Assembly: GCF_003015185.1 (NCBI RefSeq)
Contig: NZ_CP027860.1
Coordinates: 3,958,501 to 4,022,500, forward strand
Reading direction: 5' to 3'
Origin: Ahniella affigens
GTDB taxonomy: Bacteria > Pseudomonadota > Gammaproteobacteria > Xanthomonadales > Ahniellaceae
Length of the DNA: 64,000 nt
The notes under the pieces were generated by a model that saw nothing but the letters and a program-made list of their open reading frames with translations, ran no database searches and was not told the DNA's origin. A program made the translations under genes and the position numbers. Positions 19,601 through 28,115 of the stretch are shown here, in pieces (position 1 is the stretch's first letter; every line of letters begins with the position of its first letter).

Positions 19601-20437
19601 GGTGGCGTTGCGCCGTACACGGTCACGCCAAGTGGCGTGTTGCCGACCGGCATCACGTTTGACGCCATGACGCACACGTTTAGCGGCACACCGACGCAAT
19701 CCGGCTCGTTCAACGTCAGCGTCACCGCGACCGATAGCACCCTTGGCATTGCCGGCACGGTTACCGGCGTCTACACACTAGTCATTGGCGTGCCCACGTT
19801 GTCCCTGACCCCGACGGCCGGCGCGTTGCCTGCCGGCGTTGGCGGCACTGCATACAGCCAGACGTTCGCGGCGAGCGGTGGCGTTGGGCCGTACACGTAT
19901 TCGCCCGTCGCAGGCGCAGTGCCCAGTGGCCTCGCGCTCAACACAACGACCGGCGTGTTAAGTGGCATCCCGACCGTCGCTGGCAACTTCAACTTCAGCA
20001 TTCGAGCGACCGATAGCACGAGCGGCACCGCTGCAACGATCACGCAAACGTACACACTCGCAATTACGGCGCCAACGATCAGTATTGGTCCCGCAATATT
20101 GCCGAATGGCGTGGTGTCGATGCCCTACAACCAGCAACTCAGCGCCACCGGTGGCACCACGCCCTATGCGTTCGCCGTAAGCGCCGGCACTTTGCCTGCC
20201 GGCCTTAGCCTTAGTTCGAATGGACTACTCAGCGGCACCCCAAGTTTAGCCACCACCGCCAATTTCACGATCACCGTGACCGATGCATTAGGCTTTATGA
20301 GCAGCGCGACCTACACCATGGGCCCACTACCAGCACCGCGCGCCGTGCCGGTTCAGAACCTCGGCGGGTTGCTACTGATGATATTGACGATGCTCAGTAT
20401 CGGTTTGCTTACGTTCGGCCAGACAACGCGAACCTAG
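16676..20437 (+). CDS. Large exported repeat protein: four 107-aa repeats, Calx-beta, putative Ig domains, C-terminal TM anchor
   Basis: 1253 residues from the ATG at 16676 (AGGA 9 nt upstream); an ATG at 16658 would add six residues. A signal peptide (WLWFVWLALSTLWSALSIAS) precedes four tandem repeats of exactly 107 residues (321 bp), each starting with a T-[AV]-ISNGGVG-[SA]-F-F motif and containing GASCTGMGSGGTA-like segments. Then a Calx-beta domain (about 470-580, SVTYSTADGTAAEPSDYT), and about eight putative-Ig (He_PIG) domains of about 90 residues with 'PNGxxxxPYNQ...G..PY.....G.LPAGL...'. It ends with PVQNLGGLLLMILTMLSIGLL plus a short basic tail, like the IPTL-CTERM type of sorting signal. 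Probably a surface adhesin-like protein; no enzymatic motif. Confidence 0.85.
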   Translation: MPLPFGNQTGSHTYRWLWFVWLALSTLWSALSIASTPATTFGKGGLPVLTVAAISNGGVGSFVFTGNNGWTTQTIVTTTAGVSTPGTPQTLAAAGVSTSITASAPPGFLLTGAACNGMGTGGSAILAGNTLTLDTAATAFGAVIGCTLTFTRLPTLTLTAISNGGVGSFLFTGTNGWANQTITTTTPGVGVSGASQVLSSPGVASTITAGTPIGYLLSGASCTGMGSGGTATLVGNSLTLNAAATAAGANISCTFIVAKQPTLTLTAISNGGVGSFVFAGTNGWSGQTITTTIPGVGVAGATQVLASPGTSTAITANLPPGYVLVGASCTGMGSGGTANLVGNTISLNSAATAPGATISCTTTFTKLPTVTLVVISNGGVGAFTFAGTNGWVNQTITTTVSGAGVAGATQTLVSAGTATSISQSAPPGFTLVAASCTGLGSGGAASLLGNAVTLDPAATAAGANIVCTVTNELPPSVTISDVIITEGNGGATNAVFAVNLSMASGQTVSVTYSTADGTAAEPSDYTNTSGTLMFAPGQTSQNVSVPVIGETLPEANETFFVNLSGAVNATITDSQGVATISNDDVPITVNPATLPNGMVATPYNQLLTANGGSGPYLFAVTVGALPAGLTLSPGGLLSGTPTAGGSFTITVAATDGSPAPGPYTGSRVYTFAIDPPMLTLPVTNLAGGVLGQSYSAAIAPATGGTAPYQYAVTNGALPGGLTLDALTGAITGNPNALGTTNFSVTATDDSTGTGPYSVMQTYSIAVVDVPTIANALTITVPYDAATTNVPLNITGGAATSVAVATGPSHGTANAAGITMTYQPTVGFAGSDSFTYTASNSAGTSLPATVNVTVADPIVTITPSGGFTATAGTPYNQTFTFGGGAPPWSSYQVSTLPAGVAITGTTSNTVTISGTPSEAGTFNLNVSATDSSTGNGPFTVLQTFALNVSPPTLTLNPSNLPNGTAGVAYNQSIAITGGVAPYTVTPSGVLPTGITFDAMTHTFSGTPTQSGSFNVSVTATDSTLGIAGTVTGVYTLVIGVPTLSLTPTAGALPAGVGGTAYSQTFAASGGVGPYTYSPVAGAVPSGLALNTTTGVLSGIPTVAGNFNFSIRATDSTSGTAATITQTYTLAITAPTISIGPAILPNGVVSMPYNQQLSATGGTTPYAFAVSAGTLPAGLSLSSNGLLSGTPSLATTANFTITVTDALGFMSSATYTMGPLPAPRAVPVQNLGGLLLMILTMLSIGLLTFGQTTRT
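16829..18112 (+). repeat. Four in-frame tandem 321-bp repeats within the exported repeat protein gene
   Basis: The marker ATCAGCAA (codons for ISN) occurs at 16835, 17156, 17477 and 17798, a period of exactly 321 bp each time, so 107 codons per unit with no indel. DNA identity is visibly lower than protein identity; the last unit runs into the Calx-beta domain. Confidence 0.9.
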
Positions 20438-20438
20438 G

Positions 20439-20577
20439 GCGCAATAAGCGAGGCGCATTGCGCCGCAAGCCCGCGATCAGGTGAGATTGTCGCGATCAAA
20501 CCACGCTCATACCACCCCGATACAACCACGAGACTTCGAGCGACAACCTTCGGCGCAATGCGCTGCGCTTATTGCGC
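20439..20577. repeat. 27-bp inverted repeat pair between convergent genes
   Basis: GCGCAATAAGCG... at 20439-20465 and its inverted copy at 20551-20577 match at 25 of 27 positions. An inner pair TTGTCGC (20489)/GCGACAA (20540) is also inverted. The two copies bracket about 85 bp between the convergent stop codons of the repeat protein and the next gene. A paired REP (BIME-like) unit or a bidirectional transcription stop is likely. Confidence 0.7.
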
Positions 20578-20603
20578 ATTACGCAACGACGCACCGCCGT
20601 TGC

Positions 20604-21779
20604 TCACGTCTGCTTCCGCAACGTATTCACCTGAATATGCGGCCATCGTGTGGTTTGGCCATTCGAGCCGAACATGAATTCGAAGAAGATGATCTGTTCG
20701 TATTGGAGTTGCAGTACCTCGGTGCCATCCGCTTCGACCACGGTTTCGAGCCACATGTTCAGCGTGACTTCGGTGACGTTGGCGAATCGTTGCACGAACG
20801 GGGTATTCAGAATGCCACCTTGTGGACCGCCGTCATGCTTGGTGGTCAGCTGGATCAGCGTGTATTTGGAGATGTTCTGATCCTTGATCGCATCGCGCAG
20901 ACGCAGATCCGGGCGGACGGACGCTGGATAGTTTGGATGCGCAACGATGCGTTGGAAGTAGGTGAGATTGCTATCCGGTTGGGTCACCGGCAGCGACTTG
21001 TCAAAGGCCCAGGCAGGTGGCGGCTCATCAAGGTTCAGTGGCACAGCGGGGCCACCGTCTGGTGGCGTGAGCAACGCGCTTGCGCCCATGCTTGGCGAAA
21101 TGGCGAGCGGTGACGACGGCAGGTTCGGCGCATTCGCGACTTGAATGGCGGGCCAGGGCTGGGTGAACGGATCAGTCCAGCTGTCGGTACCCGTCGGAAA
21201 CGGCGGTTTACCCGTCACATCCTGCGCGAAGCTGCCGGTCAGCATGACCGAGCTGCCGTGCGGAATCGTGCCGCTACGGGCAATGGCATAGGGGGGGACG
21301 AAGTTCGGGCCATTCGCGCCCGCACCAATTGCAATGCCAGGGTAACCGTTGTCCTCGATCACCGATTGCTCGGTTGCAGCGTGGTTGTACATCTGGTCGA
21401 CCCAGAGATACATACCGACTTCCTCGTGCAGGCCCACCCCATCGCTCGCGCGCTGAATGCTTTGACGGTACTCCACGGCACCATTGAACTGCTCGTTCGT
21501 GCCGCCGCGATTGCGCACGCCGCCAGCGACTGGGGCGAACGTCAGCTCTTCAACGTAGTTCTCGCACAGAAAGTGGAAGATGCCAAAAATGGTTTCGGTG
21601 TTCGTGCCGGGCGACGGCATGCAGGTGGTGTGCAGCCCCAGGTTGTTGATGTTGGTTTTCGGGTCCACATTGACCCACGTACCGAACAACTGTTCCAGGA
21701 TGCCGTAGTTCGCCGGGGCATTGAGCACGGCGTCAGTGTACTCCGGATACGGCGGTGTGGGATTGGTTGGAATGGTCAT
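20604..21779 (-). CDS. Conserved hypothetical protein, possibly nitrobindin/THAP4-type heme-binding barrel
   Basis: 391 residues with no signal peptide or membrane segment. Near the N-terminus YGILEQLFGTWVNVDP, with ENYVEELTFAPV, LHEEVGMYLWV further on, recall the G-T-W...E-E-L-F...H-E-E-x-G-x-x-x pattern of nitrobindin-like ten-stranded barrels. Histidines that could bind heme are present, but the axial ligand cannot be assigned. The rest is Pro-rich and ends with QRFANVTEVTLNMWLET-type strands. It is convergent with the large repeat protein; no operon partner. Could equally be an unrelated lipocalin-like protein, so the family name is tentative. Confidence 0.4.
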   Translation of the reverse strand: MTIPTNPTPPYPEYTDAVLNAPANYGILEQLFGTWVNVDPKTNINNLGLHTTCMPSPGTNTETIFGIFHFLCENYVEELTFAPVAGGVRNRGGTNEQFNGAVEYRQSIQRASDGVGLHEEVGMYLWVDQMYNHAATEQSVIEDNGYPGIAIGAGANGPNFVPPYAIARSGTIPHGSSVMLTGSFAQDVTGKPPFPTGTDSWTDPFTQPWPAIQVANAPNLPSSPLAISPSMGASALLTPPDGGPAVPLNLDEPPPAWAFDKSLPVTQPDSNLTYFQRIVAHPNYPASVRPDLRLRDAIKDQNISKYTLIQLTTKHDGGPQGGILNTPFVQRFANVTEVTLNMWLETVVEADGTEVLQLQYEQIIFFEFMFGSNGQTTRWPHIQVNTLRKQT

Positions 21780-22225
21780 CGCGATGTTCCCTCGACTAAG
21801 CCAAAACTGAGCCGCTTGCCACGACGCATCACCAGCCGACCGCGGATCGTTAATCGCGCTCGGTCAACAAGGCAGGATGGATTTGGGAAAGCGACTTACG
21901 GACGAAGCGGCGTACAGACAAACAGTTCAAAACACCCAAGTTCTGGGCGAAACAATTAGCAACCGTCAATAGGCTTGTCAATAGTCATCGGATGCCGCGG
22001 GTGGCGCAGCCAACGCTCGCGGTTACCGCACGCGAAACAGCCCGTACACGCCCACATTGAACGTACCGCCCGCCCTTTTCTACGCGTGCCGTTTAGGCTG
22101 AATCCCCATCGCGTCGCCGTAATGGCCTTGCACGCGAGTGTCTGAACGCAACGAGCCGCCGCGTTCAGACCCTCGCACCAACCGGCAAGCAACGATTCCA
22201 ATCGTCCGCATGCCTTGATCAACCA
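21780..22225. other. Intergenic region with a palindrome, no gene recognised
   Basis: 446 bp upstream of the heme-barrel-like gene and downstream of the metalloprotease gene. Apart from the hairpin at 22136-22174 nothing was recognised. Confidence 0.55.
22136..22174. repeat. Dispersed palindrome, GTCTGAACGC type
   Basis: Perfect 10-bp arms GTCTGAACGC (22140-22149) and GCGTTCAGAC (22161-22170) around an 11-nt loop, extended outward by GAG/CTC. Related to the hairpin at 11634-11668 in its outer arms but not its loop. Located about 50 bp downstream of the metalloprotease stop codon, with no U-run. Confidence 0.65.
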
Positions 22226-25207
22226 CTATTCAGTCGTGATGTGCAGCACCGGCCGCGATTCCAATGCACCGGCAGTCGATGTTCCGTTTTCGGCGCTGCC
22301 GATCCAGCGCAGGTCGCGCGTATCGGACGTTGTCGCGCGAAACACATAGGCCCAGGATGGATAAACGGTATTGACCGAGCCGCTCACATCGAAGCCAACC
22401 GTTCGGTTAGCAGCGAGATTTGCGGCCGAGCTGATACTGCCGGTGTCGCCGCCCGTGATCGTGTTCCAGTTGCTGAACGCGAGTACGCCGTCAACCCAAG
22501 GCGCATTCGATACCTGAGCGCGAACCGATAGTTGCGTCATGGGCATCCCGATTGCCATCAATCGCAATTGCGCGGAGCGGACCGACACACCAACACCTGC
22601 CGAGCTGCCGGCAAAGCGCATGAACCCAAACCTCTGGGTGCCACTGCCACCACGCACCTGCACGTAGCTCTGCGCTGCGTTGTTCTCGGAAACAGCCCCT
22701 TCGGTGACATACGTATCGGCGACCGCCACAGCGCGGATCACATTGGTCTTGCGCTTGAAGGTCACGCGTCTCACATAGGTGCGCGGACCCACATCGAAGT
22801 TCACTTGTAGCCAATGCACTTGGTTTTGCCGGACGTGGTATTGCGGATCCCGATGTTCGGCGCACGTCGTCAAGTCCTGATTGGCATCATCCGTATTGAT
22901 GATGAACTCCTGCCCCGAATTGAGCGCATTGACCAAATCCACCGAGCACGTGTAAGGCACGCTATCCCACGATGCCTGGAACGTGCAGCCGGAGATTCCG
23001 CCCGTGTTCAGAACGCTGCCACCGAGGCGTACGCGCAAGTAATTCGGGTTGGTGATGCCAGCATGGCACGGCGCACCGGGGCGCTCCTCGAATCGGCCCT
23101 GATTCGGATCAAAGTAGTAGTCGAAGCTCGGCGCATTGGTGCTGGATGACGCGTAGGTCGTGCGCGCACCACCCAAACTTGGCACATAGCTGGCGACGAG
23201 TTGCACGTTGCTTGGTGCGGCAGTGGCGGACAGCGCCACGTCGTACGGGTTCTCGTTGCTGTCGTTGTTGGCGATCTGCAAGGAGCCTGTGAACGTTCCA
23301 GGTTGGCTGGCCTGGAACTGGATGCTGAGGCTGGTGCAGACGCCTGGCGCGAGCAACGAAGCGGGCTGCCCAAGTTGGGTGAAATTGGCGCCACTGACCA
23401 ATTGCGTATTGGCCAGCGTGAGGCCGCTTGAACCGGTATTGCAGATCGAAAACACGCGGGTGTAAGGCAACGCATCGACCGCAAGCGTCGGATAGACATA
23501 GGTCGATCCGTCGAGGTAGTCGATACCCGCCTGAGTCAACCGGATCTCTGGCGGCCCACCCTGCACCACAACGCGCACCGAGCGTTCGACGCGTTTGTTG
23601 CCCGAGTCGGTGATGGTTGCCGTCAACACGTGTTGACCGGCAACCTGCAATGCGATGGTTACAGGCGATCCTTGCGCGTAAATGGGTTCGCGATCAGACC
23701 GCCACGTGATGAACGGCGTCAGATCAGGCGCTCCGGGATCCGTCGCCGACGCGACCAAAGTCAGGCTCTGCCCGGTCCCGACAACCGCGCCATCGGTTGG
23801 CGCACTGATCGTGAGATTGGGGGTTGCATTGGTCACGGTGGCGCGCATTGCCGCATAGCCCGGCGAGCGCAGGCGCGCTACTTCAGCATTCTTGGCGGTT
23901 TCGGTTCCCGTTGGCACACCGTCATGACAGACATTGGGGTCCGAGAAATTGGCGATGCGCTGACACACGCCATTCGGCACATTCGTGCCGTTCAATACGC
24001 AACCCATGACGGTGGCGACGCTCCCCTTCTCGCCCGGATTCAGCACATGGCCCGAACCATAGCTGTAGATGAGATTGGCATCCGAGCCCGTGTGGCTCAT
24101 CCCGAAGTTGTGCCCATGCTCGTGCGCATAGGTGTAGTCGGTCTGGCCGCAGTCCACTTCCTGCGCCGTAAACGCACGACCGTTGAACGGCTCATAGACG
24201 CCTGACAACCGACGAATTTTCTCGGTTCCAGAGATCAGCACAGGCAGGTTGGCACGGCCGCAGCGATCGTTGACGGTGTCGATGACTGACGGGATGAACA
24301 ACGACACCAAATCGGCGCCATACGCGTTGCGCAAACTCGTCAGCTCGGCTGGCTGATCGTTCATCCATTCGAGCGCCTTGGAGATCGCCTTGTTGTCGTC
24401 ATTGCCCTGCGTCTCGGGTGCGAGATTGAGCTGCAATGATGATGGCGGCAGCGGCCCCATATGCACGAGGCGATACTCGGTCGGCACGCGGCTCCGCGCA
24501 AAGATGAGGTTGGCGTTGGCGATGGCTGTCGTGATGAAGCTTTGCACCTGCGCTTCCGCTGGCGCACTGATCAGAAAGTCGCGCGTGTAAAGGCTCATCA
24601 CGTCGATGACGTGCTGCGTTGGCAACGTTCCGGCCGGCAGGCATTCGCCGAGGGACTTGCGCGTCGACAAAAAGGGCGCTTGGGGCGCCGTGGACGGCAG
24701 CGCATCGACGTGGTCGGCCACGGGACAATTGGCCACTGCGGACCCGTGCCCCATGGTCTGCAAGCGCCCCAGGTTCGATCCGAATTCAGGCAGCAGGGAA
24801 TAATCGGTGTCGCCAATATGAGCCACCCCCGAGACCCGGCCTTGATACACGCTGAGCATCAGCGTGCCGATGGTCGAACCATCAGCAGACTGGCTGACGT
24901 CGCGAACGTCGCCGGCCCAAACGACCCAGTCCGATTGGTACTGCCGGAAATAGTTTTGGGCCGCCCTGAAATGCCGGCCATCCGGTAGTGGAAATTCGAA
25001 TGACGTCGTCGCGTGCGACACGAGTTGGTGGTCCACCCGGACCGGAGTTTCTCGAATAACCCCCACCGATCGGGGCACAGAATGCGTCGCAGATTTCTCG
25101 GACGCGGACGGTTCCAGGCGGAACAACGGTGCAGCCTGAACTGCGGAACCGGTGAGCAACAGAACTGCTGGCAGCAGCATTGATAATGCCGGACTTCTCG
25201 CGCGCAT
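22226..25207 (-). CDS. Secreted reprolysin-like zinc metalloprotease with choice-of-anchor D and DNRLRE domains
   Basis: 993 residues from the ATG at 25207 (GGGAGG 4 nt upstream; signal peptide SMLLPAVLLLTGSAVQAAP follows). The metzincin zinc motif HExxHxxGxxH is complete at residues 362-372 (HEHGHNFGMSH), with the Met-turn candidate VMGCVL about 30 residues later, so an active M12-type extracellular protease is predicted. A pro-region of about 180 residues precedes it. After the catalytic domain come an Ig-like segment, an HYDIN/SPD-2-like 'choice-of-anchor D' module (about 590-700) and a C-terminal DNRLRE/CBM96-like domain (about 825-993: AVADTYVTEGAVSENNAAQS, GFMRFA). Cysteines suggest disulfides made in the periplasm. 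No C-terminal FE tail here. Confidence 0.88.
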   Translation of the reverse strand: MRARSPALSMLLPAVLLLTGSAVQAAPLFRLEPSASEKSATHSVPRSVGVIRETPVRVDHQLVSHATTSFEFPLPDGRHFRAAQNYFRQYQSDWVVWAGDVRDVSQSADGSTIGTLMLSVYQGRVSGVAHIGDTDYSLLPEFGSNLGRLQTMGHGSAVANCPVADHVDALPSTAPQAPFLSTRKSLGECLPAGTLPTQHVIDVMSLYTRDFLISAPAEAQVQSFITTAIANANLIFARSRVPTEYRLVHMGPLPPSSLQLNLAPETQGNDDNKAISKALEWMNDQPAELTSLRNAYGADLVSLFIPSVIDTVNDRCGRANLPVLISGTEKIRRLSGVYEPFNGRAFTAQEVDCGQTDYTYAHEHGHNFGMSHTGSDANLIYSYGSGHVLNPGEKGSVATVMGCVLNGTNVPNGVCQRIANFSDPNVCHDGVPTGTETAKNAEVARLRSPGYAAMRATVTNATPNLTISAPTDGAVVGTGQSLTLVASATDPGAPDLTPFITWRSDREPIYAQGSPVTIALQVAGQHVLTATITDSGNKRVERSVRVVVQGGPPEIRLTQAGIDYLDGSTYVYPTLAVDALPYTRVFSICNTGSSGLTLANTQLVSGANFTQLGQPASLLAPGVCTSLSIQFQASQPGTFTGSLQIANNDSNENPYDVALSATAAPSNVQLVASYVPSLGGARTTYASSSTNAPSFDYYFDPNQGRFEERPGAPCHAGITNPNYLRVRLGGSVLNTGGISGCTFQASWDSVPYTCSVDLVNALNSGQEFIINTDDANQDLTTCAEHRDPQYHVRQNQVHWLQVNFDVGPRTYVRRVTFKRKTNVIRAVAVADTYVTEGAVSENNAAQSYVQVRGGSGTQRFGFMRFAGSSAGVGVSVRSAQLRLMAIGMPMTQLSVRAQVSNAPWVDGVLAFSNWNTITGGDTGSISSAANLAANRTVGFDVSGSVNTVYPSWAYVFRATTSDTRDLRWIGSAENGTSTAGALESRPVLHITTE

Positions 25208-25614
25208 GGCGCCTCCCAATAAGACAACGACCTTCACCCAGTGATCCAACGGTGTCGCTGACAGCCCGGACTGACGTGACACACCCGATTCGATCCAGGC
25301 GCGACTGCGGGCCCCGATCGATATTGAGCAGTCAATCACCGCGCGCCCGATTTGGCATCGCCCGCGATGACCGGATCAGTGGGCCGGAATTGGCGTCTCC
25401 AATAGCCGGATTTGCGCCAGCGCGTTCGGCGCTACGCGCTGCAGCACTTTCGGGAACCTCTCGAACCGTTCATTGGGGAAGCGGTCCAGGGATGGCGCTT
25501 TTCGACAGTCAGGCAGGCTTGGCGACTCTTGGGAGCGCACAATTGCGCTGCGGCCGCTCAAAAAAAAACGCCGGCTGGCCGGCGTTTTTTTGGGTCATTG
25601 GTGCGCAGAAGCCA
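25208..25614. other. Intergenic region upstream of the metalloprotease and downstream of dsbA
   Basis: 407 bp. The promoter of the metalloprotease must lie near 25210-25300. The only clear structure is the terminator at 25561-25591. No small gene was supported. Confidence 0.55.
25561..25591 (-). terminator. Intrinsic terminator downstream of dsbA
   Basis: ACGCCGG-CTGG-CCGGCGT hairpin flanked by A8 on the left and T7 on the right, so it can stop transcription in both directions. It begins 24 nt past the dsbA stop codon. Confidence 0.93.
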
Positions 25615-26271
25615 TCAAGACTTCGCGGCCGGTTTTGCGGCGCGCTCGGCGAGTTCCTTGTCGACCAGAAACTTCACGACGTCGAAGATCTTCTCCATGC
25701 TGCCGGCCGAACCGCCGGTCACACGGTACTTGCCCGCCACGATGACGGTCGGGGTGCCATCGACGCCGTACTTCGGCACTTGCTGGACGGCGCGATTCAG
25801 CTTCATTTCGACACCGAAGCTCTTCATCGCATCCAGGAACTGGGCGTCGGTCTTGCCGTAAGCCGTGTAGAACTTGGCCACGTCTTCTCCCGAGCGGAAG
25901 GGACGCTTCTCTTCGTGAATGGCCTTGAAGAGAGCTTCATGCGACTGCTTCTGGATCCCCAAGACTTCGGCTGCATAGAAAGCGCGCGCGAACACTTCCC
26001 AGGTTGGGTTGAACACGGCTGGCATGTAGGAAAACTGGATGCTCGCCGGGGCCGTCTTTTTCCATTCGGCAACGATCGGTTCGAAATGTGCGCAATGAAT
26101 GCAGGCGTAGCTGAACACTTCGATCACTTCGACTTTGTCGGCCGGAGCCGTGGTCGGTTGCGCCGGATCGACACGGAAGTAATGCGTGCCTTCCTGGTAG
26201 GGCACAGGCTGGGCGAGGACGGCGGAACCAGCAGCGAGACCGGCAATCAGCAGAAGAGCGCGAGCAAACAT
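25615..26271 (-). CDS. dsbA: Periplasmic thiol:disulfide oxidoreductase DsbA
   Basis: 218 residues with a signal peptide (MFARALLLIAGLAAGSAVLA). Thioredoxin fold with active site CIHC (C57, C60) in EVFSYACIHCAHFEPI and the cis-proline loop GVDGTPTVIV. It introduces disulfides into exported proteins and is recycled by DsbB. The active-site dipeptide is I-H rather than the usual P-H, which would be expected to shift the redox potential. Located 179 bp downstream of the cytochrome c4 gene on the same strand, the order known from many gammaproteobacteria, and closed by a strong terminator. Confidence 0.95.
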   Translation of the reverse strand: MFARALLLIAGLAAGSAVLAQPVPYQEGTHYFRVDPAQPTTAPADKVEVIEVFSYACIHCAHFEPIVAEWKKTAPASIQFSYMPAVFNPTWEVFARAFYAAEVLGIQKQSHEALFKAIHEEKRPFRSGEDVAKFYTAYGKTDAQFLDAMKSFGVEMKLNRAVQQVPKYGVDGTPTVIVAGKYRVTGGSAGSMEKIFDVVKFLVDKELAERAAKPAAKS

Positions 26272-26450
26272 GAATATCTCCGACAGTAGGGCTTTGGTCT
26301 AAGAGGCGGGCAGTCTTTTGCTGCCCATCCTGGCCACCATTTGGTGGCACGGAACTTTGAGGCCTCAGTATCCAGCAAAGTTCCGGCACTTCCTGAACGA
26401 ATCGCCAGGACGATTCGGCAGTGCGCCGAACGGTGCCTGGGCGACGCCGA

Positions 26451-27299
26451 TCAGGGCTGCGCCGCGGCGCTGGCCTGTGCGGCTTCGAGGTGTTCGCCCG
26501 CAGCGGCCGTATGGAGACCCTGGATATAGCTGGCCACGGCGAGAATTTCTTCATCGGTCAGGCGGGCGGCAATGTCCGCCATGATGGCGTAATTCGGGTC
26601 CTTCAGCGCCGGATCGCTCGGCGCCGTGGCCTTGAAGAGGTTCAGCACGTTGGCCGTATAGCCTGAATGCTGACCCGCCAGCGACGGGTAAGTCGGCCCC
26701 GGAATGCCGCGACCACTCGGACCATGGCACGCCATACAGGCCGGAATGCTGCGGTCTTTGGCGCCGCCACGGTAGATGGTCTCGCCGACATTGACGACGC
26801 GCTTGCCGTTGTTCGGCGAGTATTCGTTCTGAATGACACTGTCATCGGCCTTGCCGGATGTGGCACTCGACTTCGCGAAGTGCGCGCCAATGTCGCGCAT
26901 GTCCTGGGCACTCAGCGCTGACGCAAACGGCAGCATGATCGGGTTCGGGCGGGCGCCGGTTTTGAACAGAGTCAGCTGCCGCGCGATGTAGCCCTCGTGC
27001 TGGCCAGCGAGCTTTGGGTACTGGGCATCGGTCGAATTGCCATCGAGGCCATGGCACGCGCCGCACACGGCGGCTTTGCCTCCGCCTGCAGCGGCGTCGC
27101 CCGGATTGGCATTGGCGAGTTCGGCAAAGCCAGCGGCCACCGCCGCCATCGGATCGACCGGGGCTGGTGGCGGCGCGGTTTCAGCAGGAGCGGCTGCTTC
27201 GGTTGCAGCAGCTGGGGCGGTCGCGGTCGCCGTATCCTGCGCCAGAGCGAACTGGGTCGCAAGCGACAGCACGGAACAAAGGGCAAGGCCAAAACGCAT
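26451..27299 (-). CDS. Diheme cytochrome c4-like protein
   Basis: 282 residues with a signal peptide (MRFGLALCSVLSLATQFALA) and an Ala/Pro-rich linker (about 22-55) that is long for the family. Two heme c sites: CGACH (79-83) and CMACH (188-192), each in its own cytochrome c domain, with the methionine ligands expected in the two ANPGDAA/NLFKAT-type distal halves (for example PNPIMLPFASALS). Cytochromes c4 carry electrons in the periplasm, mainly to terminal oxidases. Divergent from engB, the usual gammaproteobacterial arrangement. Confidence 0.93.
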   Translation of the reverse strand: MRFGLALCSVLSLATQFALAQDTATATAPAAATEAAAPAETAPPPAPVDPMAAVAAGFAELANANPGDAAAGGGKAAVCGACHGLDGNSTDAQYPKLAGQHEGYIARQLTLFKTGARPNPIMLPFASALSAQDMRDIGAHFAKSSATSGKADDSVIQNEYSPNNGKRVVNVGETIYRGGAKDRSIPACMACHGPSGRGIPGPTYPSLAGQHSGYTANVLNLFKATAPSDPALKDPNYAIMADIAARLTDEEILAVASYIQGLHTAAAGEHLEAAQASAAAQP

Positions 27300-27486
27300 G
27301 GTTCGAGCTCCAGGAACAAAATGAGAAAGTCAGAGACAGGTCCGCCGACCTGTCGAACCGGGCGAGTTTAGCTGATCCGGCAGGCTCCGGTCATCCGAAT
27401 CGCCCGACCCCGCTGGCTGAATGGCGTGAACAATCCCTGCCCACCCGCCCCTTGCCGGCCGTGCGCTTTGCTTTCACACTGCCTGG

Positions 27487-28095
27487 ATGAACCAGAAAGA
27501 AATCGAACGCTGGCTACGCCAGGCCAGTTTCCTGAAAAGTGTCCCCGAGCCCAAAGGCCTGCCCGCTGATTTTGGGGCCGAGGTCGCATTTGCGGGTCGC
27601 TCGAACGCCGGCAAGTCCAGCGCGCTCAACACCATTTCCGGCATCAACCAACTCGCCCGCGTATCCAAAACCCCCGGCCGGACCCAGCATCTGGTTGTCT
27701 TTCAGCTGCCGGGCGAACGGCGCCTGATCGACTTGCCCGGTTACGGTTACGCCAAAGTTCCGCCCGCCTTGCGCGAGGCCTGGGGTCGGGCGATCACCGA
27801 GTACTTCGAGACCCGGAACTCGCTCCGGGCGTTGATCATTGCGATGGATATTCGCCATCCCCTGACCGATTTTGATCTGATGATGCTCGACTTTGCCGGC
27901 CTCCGTGGCCTGCCGGTGCGAATTCTGCTGACCAAGGCCGACAAATTGGGCCGCGGCGCAGGTGGCAATACGCTGCAGGCTGTGCGCAAAGCGCTGTCAG
28001 ATCAAGCAGAACGGATCAGTGTGCAGCTTTTTTCGGCGACGGCACCAACCGGTGTGGATGAGGCCCGGGCCTACGTGGCTGAGGCGATGGCCTAA
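27487..28095 (+). CDS. engB: Ribosome-biogenesis GTPase EngB/YsxC
   Basis: 202 residues. GTPase motifs: G1 GRSNAGKSS (37-45), switch region SKTPGRTQ, G3 DLPGYGYAK, G4 TKADK, G5 FSATAP. Essential factor for assembly of the large ribosomal subunit. Full length for the family. Divergent from the cytochrome c4 gene; the tandem REP array begins about 20 bp past its stop codon. Confidence 0.97.
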   Translation: MNQKEIERWLRQASFLKSVPEPKGLPADFGAEVAFAGRSNAGKSSALNTISGINQLARVSKTPGRTQHLVVFQLPGERRLIDLPGYGYAKVPPALREAWGRAITEYFETRNSLRALIIAMDIRHPLTDFDLMMLDFAGLRGLPVRILLTKADKLGRGAGGNTLQAVRKALSDQAERISVQLFSATAPTGVDEARAYVAEAMA

Positions 28096-28115
28096 CGGTG
28101 AGTCATGGGTCGGCT

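Noticed and set aside
25208-25339. Extended start of the metalloprotease gene (to 25339)
   Set aside because: The extension has no family similarity, whereas the ATG at 25207 has GGGAGG upstream and yields a signal peptide.
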